A DNA stretch of 64,000 nt from Nemania diffusa. Taxonomy: Eukaryota > Ascomycota > Sordariomycetes > Xylariales > Xylariaceae. Position numbers and translations under genes: made by a program. The notes beneath the pieces were generated by a model. That model saw nothing but the letters and a program-made list of their open reading frames with translations, was not told the DNA's origin and made no database searches. Every line of letters begins with the position of its first letter. Position 1 is the first letter of the stretch. Location: the NCBI GenBank assembly GCA_038501195.1, contig JBBPUQ010000002.1:62001-126000 (forward strand). Reading direction: 5' to 3'. Below, piece by piece: positions 27,501-42,990 of this stretch.

Positions 27501-30500
27501 TTTTTAATTTTAATACTTTTATTTAGTTTTAAATTTATATTTTAATTTTTAATTAATTAAATACTATAATATTTCAACAATATATTTATACATTTAATAA
27601 TAAACATTAATTATAATAATATTATATTATAATTTTATTTTTTTTTTTTTTATGCTATAACAGTAAATGTTTAATTTAAAGCATAAATAAAAAACAAACA
27701 ACTGTGTACTAAATTTTATAATATAAAACATTAAAAAATACAACTTGTTTTTAATTTTATAAAAAAACAAAAAACTAAAACTACTATATAAAAAAAAAAA
27801 AAAATATATTATAAGTTTAACATTTATATTATTTAATAAAAAAATAAGCTTAATTTATACAACTTTAATTTTTAACTATATAATTTGCTTTATATAATTA
27901 AATAAAAAAAAATTAACATAAAGCTATTAAAAGCTATATATTATTTTTTTTGCAAAAAAAAATCTAGTACACTTTTATTATATAAAATACAAAATAATAT
28001 AAATAGTTTTAATATTATAAATAATTTTTTAATTAAAAAATTATATTTATAATATATAAGCTTTTTAATATAGTTAATAAAAACTTATTAATTTTGTTAA
28101 TGTTTTTTTATATTATAAAATACTAGCAAATTTAATACTATTTAATATATAAAAAAATATTAAGTATTAAATATATTAAGTTTACTTATATTAAAATAAA
28201 CATAGTTATAAAAAAGTATAAAAAAATATAAATTAAAGTTTTGTTTAATTTTAGTTTTGATTTTTTTAGATTTCTTTTTAACTAAATTATATATATATTT
28301 ATATTATAATATTATAGCTGTTAATTATATTAGTTTTTTATTATACTTTATAATGTTTATATTTTTTGCTTTTATTTTGTTTTTTGTTTTTTTTGCTACT
28401 TTTATATATAAAAAGCAGTTTATGCTATTTTTTTTTTACATTTATATAACTGCTTATTTAAAAGCTTAATATTATATTTTAAAAAAAAATAACTTATATA
28501 AATATAGCAATGTTATATTATAGTTTTTTGTAAAAATACTAATAGCAAAACTACTTTTTTAATAACAAAATATTTAAAAATATATAACAAAATCTAATAT
28601 TATTATTACTACTTATTACTAGCAACTTAAATGTATTAAGTTTATAAAAAGCAACTTAGTTTTTATATAAAATTTTTATAATTTATATACTATTTATACT
28701 AAACTAACTAGTATTAAGCTAACAAATACTAACAAAATATAAAAATAAGTTATAACTTTTTATATAATATATATTTAATTATATAAATATATATATTTAT
28801 AAAGTTTATATATTAATAATTAATAGTTTAAATATTTAGTAATAATATTTATAGTTTTTAATAATTTATAATGTTTTTTGCTTATTTATTAATAAAGTTA
28901 ACAAAATATTAACTTAAAAAAAGTTATATTTAAACTTTATAAAACTTTTATTGTTTTTAAAAACAGAAGTTTTTTTAAAAGTTAAATACTTTAGTATTTA
29001 AAACAACAATATAAAAACAGCGTATTTTTTTTAAAAACTAATTAAAGTTTTTTTGTTTTTGTTTTTTAATGTTATAATTAAAAACTGTTTTAATAGTTTG
29101 TTAAACAGTTAAAAGCAAGTGTTTTTTGCTACTAGTTAGTTTGTATATATTGTAAACAATATATTTAAGTAGTTAAAAAACAAATATATTAAATATTTAA
29201 AAACAGCAAAACAAACTTTTATATATAATACTTTTATATATGTTATAAATTTAAACAAAAAGTTAAAAATTTTAGTTGTTTTTAATAAAAGCGTTAATAA
29301 AAGTTTTGTTAACTTTGTTTTATTTATAAAGTATAAATATTTAAACTAGTTATTATATTTAAAAAAACTATTAAAGCTTATAAAACTAATATAAGCTAAT
29401 TAAATAGTTATTAATATAAAAAAGCTTTAAAATATAACTACTTTAGCAAGCTTAATTATTTAACAAAATAAAAAAACTGTAATATTATTTAGTATAACAA
29501 ACAATATAGTTAAGTTTATTAATATAAAATTTGTTAATATTAATAAAATATTAAATTTAAAATATTAAACAAGTATAAAACAACTTTGTTTATAATAAAA
29601 AACGATTATATTTACTAAATTAGTTTAAAAACTATAAATACTATAAAAAAGTAAACTAGTTATTATAACAGTATATTTATATATTGTTTAATTTTAAGTA
29701 ATTTTTATATAAATATATAATATTAGTTTTATATAATATATAGTATTAGCGCTAATAATATTTACAGCTATAGTTTTTTTTTAATTAAATAAAAAGTTCT
29801 GTTTAAAAGTTAATAAAAGTATATTTAGCTATAATATATTGTTATAACTACTTAGTTTGATTTAATATTATTATATAGCAAGCAGGCTTTTTAAACATAT
29901 TAAATATAATAATTTAATATAATTAATTGTTTATAAATATTTACAACTTTGGTTATATTATTATAAACATTATATTATTTATTTATAAATGCTAAAAAAT
30001 ACTTAGTATGTTTTTATAATAAAAGTATTATTTTTATATTATAAAGCTATTAATATATTATTTTTTTATTATAAATTAAACTTTGTTAAAATGTTATTAG
30101 TAATTATAGCAGTTTTTTTTTAATTATATTAAAAATATAAACTAAAACACAAACTTTTTAAGCTTTATAAACTTAAATAATATTAACATGTTTATATATA
30201 TTTTTATTGTTATTAAGTATATAATATATATATACTTACTAATTTTACTATAATTAAACTTTAATATTTATGTTTTTAATTAATTAACTGTTAAATATAT
30301 ATAAACTAATGTTTAAATTTATATATTGTAATAATATATAATATAAAATATTATATATAGTTTTATTTACAGTTGTTATAATTACTAAACTTGCTATTAT
30401 TAAAAAAAAACTAGAGTTAATATTTAAAATATATAGCTAATTTATTAAGTTTTATAAAAGCAGAAGTAATAAATTGCAAGTATAATATTTTAACTTTATT

Positions 30501-33500
30501 ATAAACTAGCTACAAACTATAAACTACTATATATTTAGCTATATAAGCTTATATATAAAACTATATAAAAACAACTACAAAAGCTTTATTTTAATATAAA
30601 TTATATAATTTAAATATTAATAAATTATTAAGCTTGTTAACTAGTTTTGCTATAAAACAAAAAAAAAGTAAACTTAGTAAATAAAACTAGTTAAATTTAA
30701 GTTGTAAAATTTAAAAAAAAAGCTTTAAATATATATATAGTTGTAAAAAATAAAAAATTAGAAACTATTTTGCTACATTTTATATTTTATGCTATATTAG
30801 CAAAATTTAAAAAAGCAAATAATAAAAAAAAGAAATTAAATAATACAAATAATTAAATTAACAATTATTAGCTATAACAACAAAACAAAACTTGTTATTT
30901 AATAGTTAAAATAAATAATAACTTATATAAACATTTAATATTAACTATTACTAAATATATAAAGTACTATTATATTAGTTAAAAATATATTTTTAGTTTT
31001 ATTAAATAAAACTACTGTTAATAAGTTATAATATGTTTTAATATAACTTAAACTATATAATAACAATAAAAAAAATAAAATAAATTAAAATGCGATTTTA
31101 AAATATATATATTTATAAAAAAAAAAGATTTAAATTTTATTTAATTTTATATAATAAAGTAAAAAAAATATAGTTATATTACTATATAACAAATAATATA
31201 TTTGTAAAAATTATATTTGTTTTATTTTTTTTTTTAAAAAATGCAAGTATAAAAAAATAAAATTAAAAATTATAAATAAATTCTGTTTATTAATTGTTTA
31301 TATATAACAAATTAACTTAAGTATGCTTTATATATTAAACTATATATAAATTAAAATTTTTAAAACATTAAATATTATATAAAAAGTATTAACTATATTT
31401 AGTAACTATTTAAAAATTTATATATTAGCTAAAACTTCTACAATATAGTTTATAATACTATAAAGTTGCAAAATTAAAACATTTAAATTATTTACTATAG
31501 TATTATTTACAAACTAGTTTATATATTATATATTATTAAAACTAAGTTAATATATATTATATGTTTTAGTTAATATTTAGTTAACAATTTGTATAATATT
31601 TGTTTTTTTAAACTAGCTTTTGTAAAAACTTATAATATAACAGAATTACAAAAGTAATATTTATTTTTTATGCTTTATAATATATATTTATTAATTAACA
31701 CTGTTGTTTTTAATATATAATACAACGCAATATTTTATATAGTTATAAAGCAAAAAATAAAAAATTAACATATAATTTAACTTTTTAAGCTTTATTTTTG
31801 TTAATAAATTTTAATATTTATAACTAGTTATTATAACTTATTATTAATAATACTGCAATATTACTAACATTTGTTTAATAGTTTATTTATTAGTAAAAAA
31901 AATAACTAATATTGTTTTATAAATTAAAAAGCTATTAAATAATAATAGTTAAACTTTAACTTTTATTATAATATAATATATGCTTTTTTATAACATATAG
32001 TTAAGTTTTAGCTGCTTAAATATAAAACTAACTGTTGTACTAGCTAAGCTTTTAAAACTTTAAAACTTTAAATTTTTATTGTAAAACTTTTTAACTTTTA
32101 ATATATAACTATTTAAAAAAAATAAATAATATTTAAATATATTTTTAAAATATAAAAATAATATACTATATTAATTTTATATTAACTTGTTTTTATTTGT
32201 TTATACTATTTGATTTATTTTAATATTTAATTATTTAAATTTAAAAAATAAAAATAGTAATAAACTTAAAATAAAATAATAATTTATAATAATATATAAT
32301 ATTAAGTTTTTATATTCGATTTTATATTATTAATAAAACAATTAAAGCATATAAATAAAAACAAATATTAATAAAAACAAGTATTAAAACTTCTAGCTTT
32401 ATAAAAGTTTAATATTTTATAATACAACATATATAACAAAAGTATAATTATTAAACAATTTAAAAAGCGAAAAAAAAGTACATAAAGCAAAATAAGTTAT
32501 ATAGCAATAAAAAAAAAAGTAAAATTACAAACTAAAGCAGTAAATAACTAAAAAACTAAAAAGTAAAAAAAGTTAATTAATAAAAGCAAGCAAAACTAAA
32601 TATATATAAAAAAATGCATAATTTTATTTAGTATATACTATAACATTAAACTGTTTTTTTATAATACTTTTACTTTTATATATATTTTTGCTTATAAGCT
32701 ATTGTTTAATTTTATAAAAATAAAAAATATTATAATAGCTATTATTTATTTTATAGCTTTTTATTATTTAAAACAATATAATATAATAAAGCTTTATTTT
32801 ATTACTTGATTTGTTTGCTACTTATTATTTATTATTTTTTTTTAGCTATAATATAAACTTATATAAAAAAGCTACTTTTTAAAACTTATATAAATATATA
32901 TTATTATAAACTATATAATATATAATTAATTGTTTTTTAATTTAAATATATATTTGTTATTAAAAAAAAACAGATTTTAATATTGTTATTTATATATTAA
33001 TTAATATTAACTAAATATTAAATAAACAAAACAAAACAACTAAAGCTTATTTAAACAAATATAACTTAATTTTATTTATATAATAAATTTTTATTTATAA
33101 TTTATACTTATTGATTTATTTTTATACTAATATAAATATTATATAGTTTTTAATAATTTAACTATTTATAATTAAGCTTGATTTTTTATTAAACTAAGTT
33201 TTGTAATAGTTTAGTATTAATATATTGTTTACAAAGTATATATTAAATATATTAAGTTATAATATTTAACTATTAAAACTATACTATGTTTATTAAACTA
33301 TTTAAATTAACTGTTTTATTACTGTTAATAAAATTAAAGCTTAGCTATAAAATTAGTACTTTAAGTAATATAGCTTATATTATAAAATATTATAAAATTT
33401 AAAACGAAACTTTTTAATATTGCTTATAAATTTATTATATAAATATTTATATAACTAATTAACTAGTTATTTATTATTTACTGTAGTAGCTACTATAACT

Positions 33501-36280
33501 AACTTAGTTGCTACTTTTAATACTAAAAACTACGCTATAAACTAAAATAATCTGTTATATAGTACTTATATTTATATATTATAAATAGTATTACAGTATA
33601 TAATAAAGTTTTTAAATTATTTATTAAAAACTTAAAGCTTTTTTTTTTTAGTTATAATAACTATAATAAAACTTTAAATATAAATAATATAAATTATAAA
33701 ACAATTTGTAAAAAAAGTTTATGTAATAATAAAATATAACAAGCAAATTATTTATATAATATTATAAAAAACTAGTTATAGCTATTTATTAATTTTTAAT
33801 AATATAAAAAAAATATAAAACAGTTTTAAAAAAATAATTATATATTTTTAATATTGTTAACTATGTTATATTAATATACTTTGCAAAGTTTTATATTAAA
33901 ACTATTTGTTTTAAAACAAACTAGTTATATAAAAAAGTTTATATAAAATTTAATACAATTAATTAATATATACTAAATATAAAAATGTTGTTTATATTAA
34001 CTATATAAATATAGTATAATTTTATAACTAGTAAAACAAACTTAAAGTTTAAAACATTATATAGTATTAAGCTGTATAATAACTAGTAAAGTGTATGCTA
34101 TAAAAAGCTGTAAATAAATATATAGTTTATAACTTAAAAACTAAACAAAAAAAAAAAAAAAAAAAAGTTAAAACTAACTAAAAGCTATAAATATATTAAA
34201 ATAAAAATTAAATAAAGTTTTTTTAAAATATAAGTATAAAAAAATAGTATAAAACTAATAAAATAGCAGCAAAAAAAAGCTAACTAAAATAAACAAGTTA
34301 GTTTTTAAAAGTGGTTTAATTAGTTGTTTTTTAGTATATTTAAATTTTATTTTTATATTTAAAAAAAGTTATATATTTTATATTTTATAACATTATATAT
34401 AATTTTTAGTTATATAGATTTAATTTTATATAGTAAATATATAATATAATATTAAAGCATAATATTTTTTTTAATAAATATATTATTAATAATATTAACT
34501 AACTTTTATATATATTATTACTGTTAATAAAAATTAATATTATTATTTAATTACTACTGTTATAAAATATAACATTATATTTTTTATTTTATATAAATAG
34601 CTTATAGCTAATGTTTATATTTTATAAAAAAGTATTTATATAAATAAATATATTAACAAAATATGCTATATAAAAAATACTAGTAAATAAAACAACAAAA
34701 ACATTTGCTATTTTGTAAAAAAAGTACTTATAAATTAAATTATTTATATAAAAAAGATATAGTTAACAAAGTATAGCAACAAATATATTTACTATTTATT
34801 AAAAAGTTAAAAGTAAACAGACTATTAATAACAAGTTATATAAGTTTAATTAGCAGCTTAAATTTTTGCGTTATAAATTATTAAATAAAAATAAAAGCAA
34901 GCTTTAGTATATATAATAATATATAATATTATATATTTATAACTAGTTATAGTTTTTGTTAGTTTAACTAAATAATATTAAACAAAAATAAACATAAATT
35001 ATAACTTTTAAATAAACTAAAGCAAAAAAAAAATATACTATATATATTAATTAAATAAAAACAAAAAAAAAAAAAAGCTACTTTTAAAATATAATAAATA
35101 GTTATAATAAGTATAATATATATTAAACATTTTATATAAATAAAACAAATATAAATAACTAAGTACTGTTTTATTAAAGCAAATAATACAATTATACACT
35201 TTTGTTTTATTTTAAATACTGTTATATTTATATATTTAGTTATAACTTATATAAATTAAAATATATAAATATAAAAAACTATAGTTAATACTTTTATTTA
35301 ATATTAATAGTAATATATTAAACTATATATATTTTTTATAATTTAAATAAATATTAACTTAGTTTATAGCAAATAAATTATAAAAAAGTATATATATAAA
35401 AAGTTAATACAACTAATTTATATTAATATAATATATAATAAATTACAATTAATTTTATAACTTTATTTTATTAAATATATATTAAGTTAAATAATTATTT
35501 TAAACTTTAAATAAAATAAAAAAGTTTAAACATTTTATTTATATATATAATAAAGTTTTTTTATTTATTTAATAAAGTTAATAAACTAAACTATACATTT
35601 TTATATTATTTTAAATTATTACAGTTAATAATAAAAAAATAACTTAAGTTAAATAATATATTAGTTGTAATTTTTTATGCTATATTATATAATATATAAA
35701 AACTACTACATTATATAACTTAAGCTATATTTCAAATATTTAAATAATATATAATATATTAAAACAGTATAAATAATATAGTTACAAAAAAAATAAATTA
35801 ATTTATTTATTTAAACTTTATTAGTTTATTTTTTTATAAATTTAACTAAACTAAAATTATAAATATTATAAAAACAAATAGTATAAATAAATAGTAAACA
35901 TATATAAGTTATTTATATATTATATAATTAGCTATATTATAAATATATAAACGATTTATTAAAAAACTTAGTTTATATTTATTTAATATTTATATATAAT
36001 TAAAACAAACATAACTAACTTTTTAAAATATAATAAATATTTATATATTTAATATTAATATATAGTTTTAACTTTTTATATTAAAAAAATTATTTTATAT
36101 ATGTTATAAAATAAAAATAACTATAAATTAAATATAATATAATAAGTAATATATAGCTAGTAATATATATTATATAAAACTAAAGCTTAAAAAAAAAAAA
36201 ATTTTTTTTCAAAATATATATAAAATAAATATATATAAATATACTAGTACTTTTTTAAATCTTAGCTTTTAAATCTTAAC
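24577..36280. other. Degenerate AT-rich DNA, no gene
   Basis: About 11.7 kb of uniform AT-rich sequence. Open stretches at 24603-24839 (minus, 78 codons) and 28257-28469 (plus, 70 codons) have low-complexity I/K/L/N/F/Y composition, TTG or accidental starts and no known motif. I do not call them genes. A 20-nt A run lies at 34147-34166. Confidence 0.6.
34147..34166. repeat. Poly-A run, 20 nt
   Basis: An uninterrupted A run. It could mark a retroposon 3' end on the plus strand, but nothing upstream supports that. Confidence 0.8.
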
Positions 36281-36841
36281 AATATATATATAATTATTTT
36301 TTTTTATTTTATATTATATATAATATATATTATTAATATTATAAAAATATTAACAATATTGTTTATTTTTTATTATAATTTAATAATATTAAAATATATA
36401 AATAATATTTTATTATTATAAATATTAAAAATTAAAATATAAAATTATTTTTTTATATATATTATAATTATTTTATATAATAAATTAACATTATTTTATA
36501 AATTATTATTTTTATTTTTATTTTTTTTATATTATAATATAAATAAAAAATATTATATTAAAGTTTTAAATAAATTATATAATAATTTATAATAATTAAT
36601 ATTAAAAAATTTATAAAAATTAATTTATTATATTTTTATTAATAAATTAATAAATTAATTTATTAATAATAAATAATTATATTAATAATAAAATAATTTT
36701 AAAAATATTTATTTATTAATATAATAAAAAATTAATAATATATATATATTAATAAATAATTATAAATTATATATTAAAAAATATATAAAATATTTAATAA
36801 TATTAATAATATTTATATTATAATAAAATAAATTAATTTTA
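36281..36841. other. Near-pure A/T island 1
   Basis: Only four of 561 bases are G or C (positions 36354, 36361, 36489 and 36563), and 36564-36841 has none over 278 bp. At the surrounding 11% about 60 would be expected. TATTAATAATTTAT-like units recur without a strict period. The composition change at both edges is abrupt. Possible origins are an AT-rich satellite, a mitochondrial intergenic spacer inserted in the nucleus, or an assembly join. Confidence 0.8.
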
Positions 36842-38208
36842 CTTTTTTTAAATAAGCTTATATACTATAAATTTAAATTAATAAACAATAGTATAAAACA
36901 ACTTTTAAAATTTCTAGTTATATAAATAAATCTATTTAATATTATTACTATAGTAATATAAAAGTTTTAATTAAATTAAAGCAGATTTAATTTAAAAAAT
37001 TAACTAGTTTATAAAATTTAAAGTTAAAAAAACAAAATGTTTAACTTTTTTTTGTTTTTTTAAAAGTATTTAAAAAACTTTATATAAAGTATTTGTTATT
37101 TGTTTAAAAAAATATAGCAAACTAGCTAAAATATAAAAAAATTTAAATATATAGCATAAGTAGTAATAACTAAAACTATATTTATATATATAGTTTAAAA
37201 CAAGCTTTTTAATTATTAAATTAATACAAATAATACAGTTGCAAAAAAAATATGTTAATTAGCTAATTTTAATTAAGTTTAATGTTTTTTTTAATATAAA
37301 AAAAGTTTAAAAATATAAAGTTTAAAAAGTTATTTTGTAGTTATACTATTTTATAACAGTTAACAATTTTAAAAAATATACAATTATTTTTTAAAATTAT
37401 TTATTTTTTTATTTATTAAATTAATTAAACAAATATATTTTTATAATTAGTTTATATATATTAAATTAAAAAGCTATTATTTAATAGATTTTATTTATAA
37501 ATAATGTAGCTTAAAGCTTTTTATTATATAATAACTATATATTTTAATAAATATTTAATAACTTAGTTATTTTATATATAGTTTAATTTAATTTTATATA
37601 ATATATTAAAATATATTTTTAAATAGCTAAAAATTAAATATAGTTTTATAAATTTAGCTTTAATAGTTTTATTAATAAATAGTTAAAAATATTTATATTT
37701 TTTATAAACAGTTTTATATAGTAATAGTAGCTATAAATATATAAATTAAATTAATTACTTGTTACAATTAAAAAAAAATCAAACTAAAACATAAGTTTTT
37801 AAAAGTTAAAAAACTAAACTAAAACATTTTATATACTTTTAAAATGTTTTTTTAACTAAAATTTTATTTAAATTTAAATTTTTATATATAAATATTTATT
37901 AAACTAATAAATATATATTATAAATTTTAAGCAATAATATTATAGCTATTTTATTAATTAACTTTATATTAAATATATATTATTTTTATTATAAAAAATA
38001 ATATTTTAATAACTAGTAAAATATAACTGCTTTAATATTTTTAGTAGTTTTTAACTAAAATATTATTATAAAATATTTTTCTATTTATTATATACTTTTA
38101 ATAAAAAAAATAGCTTTTTTTTTTATATTTTATATAATAATTTAGTTGTTTTATTTAGCTATATGCTATAAATAAAAGTTTTTAAAAAAAATGTATAAAA
38201 ATATCTTA

Positions 38209-38229
38209 TTTTTTTTTTTTTTTTTTTTT
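38209..38229. repeat. Poly-T run, 21 nt
   Basis: An uninterrupted T run. It accounts for the phenylalanine-rich chance frame that overlaps it. Confidence 0.8.
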
Positions 38230-40980
38230 ATGCTTTTTTTTTTTAATCTTTTTAGTTTTTTTTTTATTTTTAGTTATACTACAAACATATATATAATAAC
38301 GAAAATAGTACTACTTTTTATTATTAATAATTATAACTTTATATTTATAACTTTTATTTTTGTTAGTTTTAAAATATATATATAATAAATAATAACTAAT
38401 TATTTTATTATATTATAAATATAACAAAGTTTATAACAATTAATTAACTTTTGTAGTTAATAAATATTTTATATAACTTTATAAATAAAAACTATTATAT
38501 TAACTTTTATAATTATAGTTTTATTAGTTTTAAAACAATATATAAGTTATAAAAGTTTAAATTTTATTGTTTGCTAGTATAACTATTACAACAAATTATA
38601 TAACACTTTTTATATTTTTTATATTTTTTGTTATTAAAAGTAATATAAATAGCTATAATAAATCGCTAGCTATAAAAATATATAATTTTAAAAATAACTA
38701 AAAGAACTAAAATAACTTATATATTAAAATGTTTATTTTACTACTTAATATAACAATATTTAATTTATTTAAATGTTTTAAGTACTATAGCAAAGTTATA
38801 TATACTTATATTAATTAGTAAAATATATTAACTATAGTTTAATTTTTTTTTTTTTTAAATAAGCTATTTTAAAATAAAAAAATAAATATTAATATAAATA
38901 AGCAAATATATAAAATCAAAATTAAACTATAATATTTAAAACTACTATAAAAAGTTTATATATTTAATAAATATAGCTATTTTATTAAACTTATAATTAA
39001 ACTTACAAAGTTATAGTTTAGTTTATTTTTTTAAACAAACAAATTTATAATAATAAAAACAGTAAATAATATATATAATAACAACTTTTTTTTTTATATA
39101 GATTTATTTTATACAAATTTAAAGATTTTATTTTTTTGTACAATTTTTAATTTTAATTAAACTAAGTTGAACTATATATATAAAAAAGCTATTAATAATA
39201 CAAAAGTTTGCTAAATATATAAAACATATATTTTTTTTTATAATTTTATAAAGATTATAATATTTAATACTAATAAATTTATGTTTTTTTTATTTATTTT
39301 ATTTTAAAATTTGTTTATAATTTTTAAAAAAAAATAAAATAGTAAATAAAATTAAATAAAATAAAACTAATAAAACAAATTTAGTAAATAAAAACAAGCT
39401 ATAACTATTTGCTATAATATAATATAGTTTAAAAACAACAAAGTTTATTTTTAAAAAAAAAATTAATTTATTTATATTAAATAATAAACAACTTATAAAA
39501 TTATATTTATAAAATTAAAAATAAACATAACTAAATAAAAAATAATAAAAAATATATTATAAAGTTTTAATGTATAAATATTAAACAATATTACTAATTG
39601 TTTGTATATAGTTTTAGCAAAAAATTTCTTTTTTTAAAAAACTGTAAACAAAAATACAACAAGCAGAAATAATATACTTTTTGCTACAAATAATAAAACA
39701 AATTTTCTATATAATATATAATATTAGTTTAAAATATATATTTTTTAAAAATGCTTTAATAAAATAAACTTAAATTTTAAGTTTTTTTATAAGCTAGCTG
39801 ATTTGTTTTATTAAAACATAAAAAGCAAAAATTAAATAAAAAACTTTTTTGTTTATATTGTTAATTTAAAATATTTAAAAGCAAAAACAAAAAATAACTT
39901 AAATTTATATTTGTAAAAATTTTATAATTTAATAATATTTTTTAAAAATAAAAACGTTATAAACTATTATTTTGAAATTAAAATATTAACTAATTATTTT
40001 TTAATTAAAAAAATAATTGTTATATTTTTAATAATATATTTAAATACTTTAATTATTAAACTATTAAATTAAATTTTGTACAAATTTTTATTATATATAA
40101 ATTATTTTTTATAAGTTAAATTTATAAATAAGCAAATAAAAAGCAAGCTTTTTTATTTATTATAAAATATTTAAAACAATGTTATATTAAATAAAGTATT
40201 TTATATAATAAAAAATAACATTTAAATAAGCAGGTATTATTTTGAATTTTTAATCTTTAAAAATTTTTAGTTAAAAAAACATAAAGTTTATTTTTTTTTG
40301 TTTATTTACAACTTTAACTACAATTAAATTTATAAATTAATAAATAATATTATATATATTAAAATTATAGCTAAATATACTATAAAATTTAATTAATACT
40401 TTTTAATTATTTAATTATTTATAAATAGTTTAATTAACTAAAAAATAAAAAAAATTAAAAATATTATATAAAATAATTAGTGTTTTATTAATAAAATTAA
40501 AAAAATTGCTTTTATATTAGCAAAATATATTACAAAGTTTTTTTGTTTATTAAATAAACAAGTTTTATTAATGTTTTAATTTTGTTTAAAAAAAAGTAAA
40601 AATATACTAGTTATATAGCTTAATTTAATATTTAATTAAGTTTACTTTTAATTATTTTAAAAAAAATTTAAATTTAAATTTAAGCTTTTTAAAATTATTA
40701 AACTATTTTGTTTTATAATAGCTATATTAAACAAATAAACTATTACAATTTTGAACTTTTTAAATATTTTAAACGCTGTTTTTTTAAATATGCAAAAAAG
40801 CCAGCTAATAAACTATAATAAAGCTATAAAAAACTTTGTAACAGCTATATATTTATTAAATAGATTTATTAACAAAAATAATATTACAAATATAATAACT
40901 AAAATAATTAATAATAGTTTTATATGTACTAAAAAACTATTTGTTATAAATATGCTTTAAATATAATGCGTTTAGTTTTT

Positions 40981-41041
40981 ATATATGCTTTATAAAAAAG
41001 CATATATTGTAGTTAAAAAAAACGCTTTTGTTTTTAACTGT
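40981..41041. repeat. Two adjacent hairpins
   Basis: The first has an 11-bp perfect stem ATATATGCTTT (40981-40991) pairing with 40997-41007 across a 5-nt loop, and includes two G-C pairs. The second pairs AGTTAAAAA near 41011 with TTTTTAACT near 41031. The pair lies just after the open stretch ending at 40960. It is not terminator-like, since no gene or T-run context supports that. Confidence 0.6.
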
Positions 41042-42873
41042 ATAAATAAAACTTTTATACTTTGTAATTATTATAAACTATATAATATTAAACATTAATA
41101 ATTTTTAACTGTTAATACTGCAAACAATAAACTTTTATAAATTTTTATTTAAATGTTAAAACTTAAAAAACTAATAAATAAGTTAAATAGTTATATAGTA
41201 ATTAAAAAACTATATATAATAAGTTGAAATTTATTTTTATATTTAAAAAACATTTATATTATAAAAGCTATAAATATGCTTATATTTTATTACTTATAAA
41301 ATATTGTAGTATTTTTTACAAATAGCAATTGTAATATTTTATTTATATGTTTTAATAATGATTTAAATAGTAACAATTTTTTTGTTATTTAAAACTAAAG
41401 TTTTATTTTATTAAAACAAAACTATTTATTTATAATTTATAAATAAATAAAGTTGTTACAACTTAAATAAAAAGTAGAACTTAAAAATTATATTTTGTTT
41501 TTTGTTAATTATATAAAAAACAATATTTTTAATACTATTGTTTATATTTATTTCGCTTAAGTAGATTATTTATTAAAAAAACCAAAAAGCTTACAATATT
41601 TAAAACTAGCTTAATTATATTTAAAAGCTATAAATTATTACAAAACTAGCTAATTTGTAAAACTAATAAATGTTTTATATTTTAAAAACGTTTTATATTT
41701 TATAAAAAAAATAAGTAAATTATATTATTTGTATAAAATATTTAAACAACTTTATAATATAATAGTTAAAATTAAATTTAAATTAAACTATAATAAAAGC
41801 TTTAATAAATATATTTTTTAAATTGTAGTATTAAAAAAAATGCTATAAAATGTTAAAATTTTTAAAGCATAATATAATATAATATTAAAACAAATTATAA
41901 ACTAATATAAACTTTATAGCAAATTTAAAATTTAAAGTACTTTTGTTTTAATTAAACTTTGTTTAAAAAATGAATATAAATTTTAAAAAACAATAAGTTT
42001 TGTTATAAAAAGCTATTACAAGCGCTTTAAAAACATATATATAAAAACAGCAAAGTTATTTAAATTAACAACTTTATTTCTGTTTATTGTAACTATATAT
42101 TATATAATATAAAAAAAAGTTTAAAAAATATGTTATAAATTAAACTAGTTTATACTTTTTATTAGCTTTTTTTAAATTTTTATATATAAATTTAGTTGTA
42201 TTATAAACTTTAAACAAAAAAAACAATTAAGCAGCTTTTTAAAAATAAAAATAAATATTATTTACAAAACAAGCAAAAATAAAACAAAAAATCAAAATTT
42301 TAATAAACAGCTAAAACTTAATAAATTTAGTTTCGATTTAAATAAAAAAAATAAAAACAAAAAAAAGATTATTTTATACAAATATAATTTTGCTAGTTTT
42401 ATATTTTTAAAAAAAGTATAACTATATTTAATAAAATAAAAAAAAAAATAACAAAATTTAATATTTAATTAAAATTTAAAATCTTTAATATTATTAAACT
42501 AAAATAAAAACATATTAAATTAAAAACAGTTAAAACAAAAATAAATATATTAAAGTATTTAATAATAAAATATTAATTTAATATTTTAAAGTAGCAAACA
42601 AAAGTTAATAAATAAATTAAAAAAAATATAAAAATAAACAGATTTAAAAAACAAATATTTAAGTTATAAAAAAACAGTTTAATAAATAAAAAGTTTTAGT
42701 TAAATTAAAACTTATATAATTATTTAGCTTTTATTAATAAGTTATAACTTAAATATAAATTTAGCTAGCTGTTTTTTTATTAATTAATACTAATAATAAA
42801 TGTTTATATAAAACATTTAAAAATATAAACAAGTAATTTAGTTAATATGTATTAATAATAAAAAAAAAGTTTT

Positions 42874-42990
42874 AATATTAAAATAAAATATATAATATAT
42901 ATATTATATATTTTAAAAAATAAACTATAAATATTAATAAAAATAAATAATTTAATAAACTAAATAAATAATATTAATATATTAAACTTT
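42874..42990 (+). mobile_element. MITE-like element fragment (left part, copy H)
   Basis: Starts AATATTAAAATAAAATATAT and continues with ATATTTTAAAAAATAAAC, AATAAAAATAAATAATTT and AATAATATTAATATATTAAA, matching the left 60% of copy D. It stops where the minus-strand copy begins, so it was probably cut by that insertion or by a rearrangement. Confidence 0.55.

Larger units (their letters stand above)
36842..42873. other. Degenerate AT-rich DNA, no gene
   Basis: No supportable gene. Open stretches at 38191-38385 (phenylalanine-rich, produced by a T21 run) and 40751-40960 are treated as chance frames. The latter has a more balanced composition (A, V, Q, C present) but starts at TTG and matches no family I know. 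Two hairpins follow it at 40981-41041. Confidence 0.55.

Noticed and set aside
28257..28469. 70-codon open stretch, plus strand, hydrophobic
   Set aside because: The apparent membrane-protein character (F, I, L, Y) is what T-rich DNA encodes in any frame; it starts at TTG and has no ribosome-binding or gene context.
38191..38385. 64-codon phenylalanine-rich open stretch, plus strand
   Set aside because: Created by the T21 run and flanking T-rich DNA; no protein feature beyond that.
40751..40960. 69-codon open stretch, plus strand, possible transposase relic
   Set aside because: Composition is somewhat more protein-like, but there is no catalytic motif, the start is TTG and I recognise no family, so it is mentioned only as a lead and not annotated as a gene.
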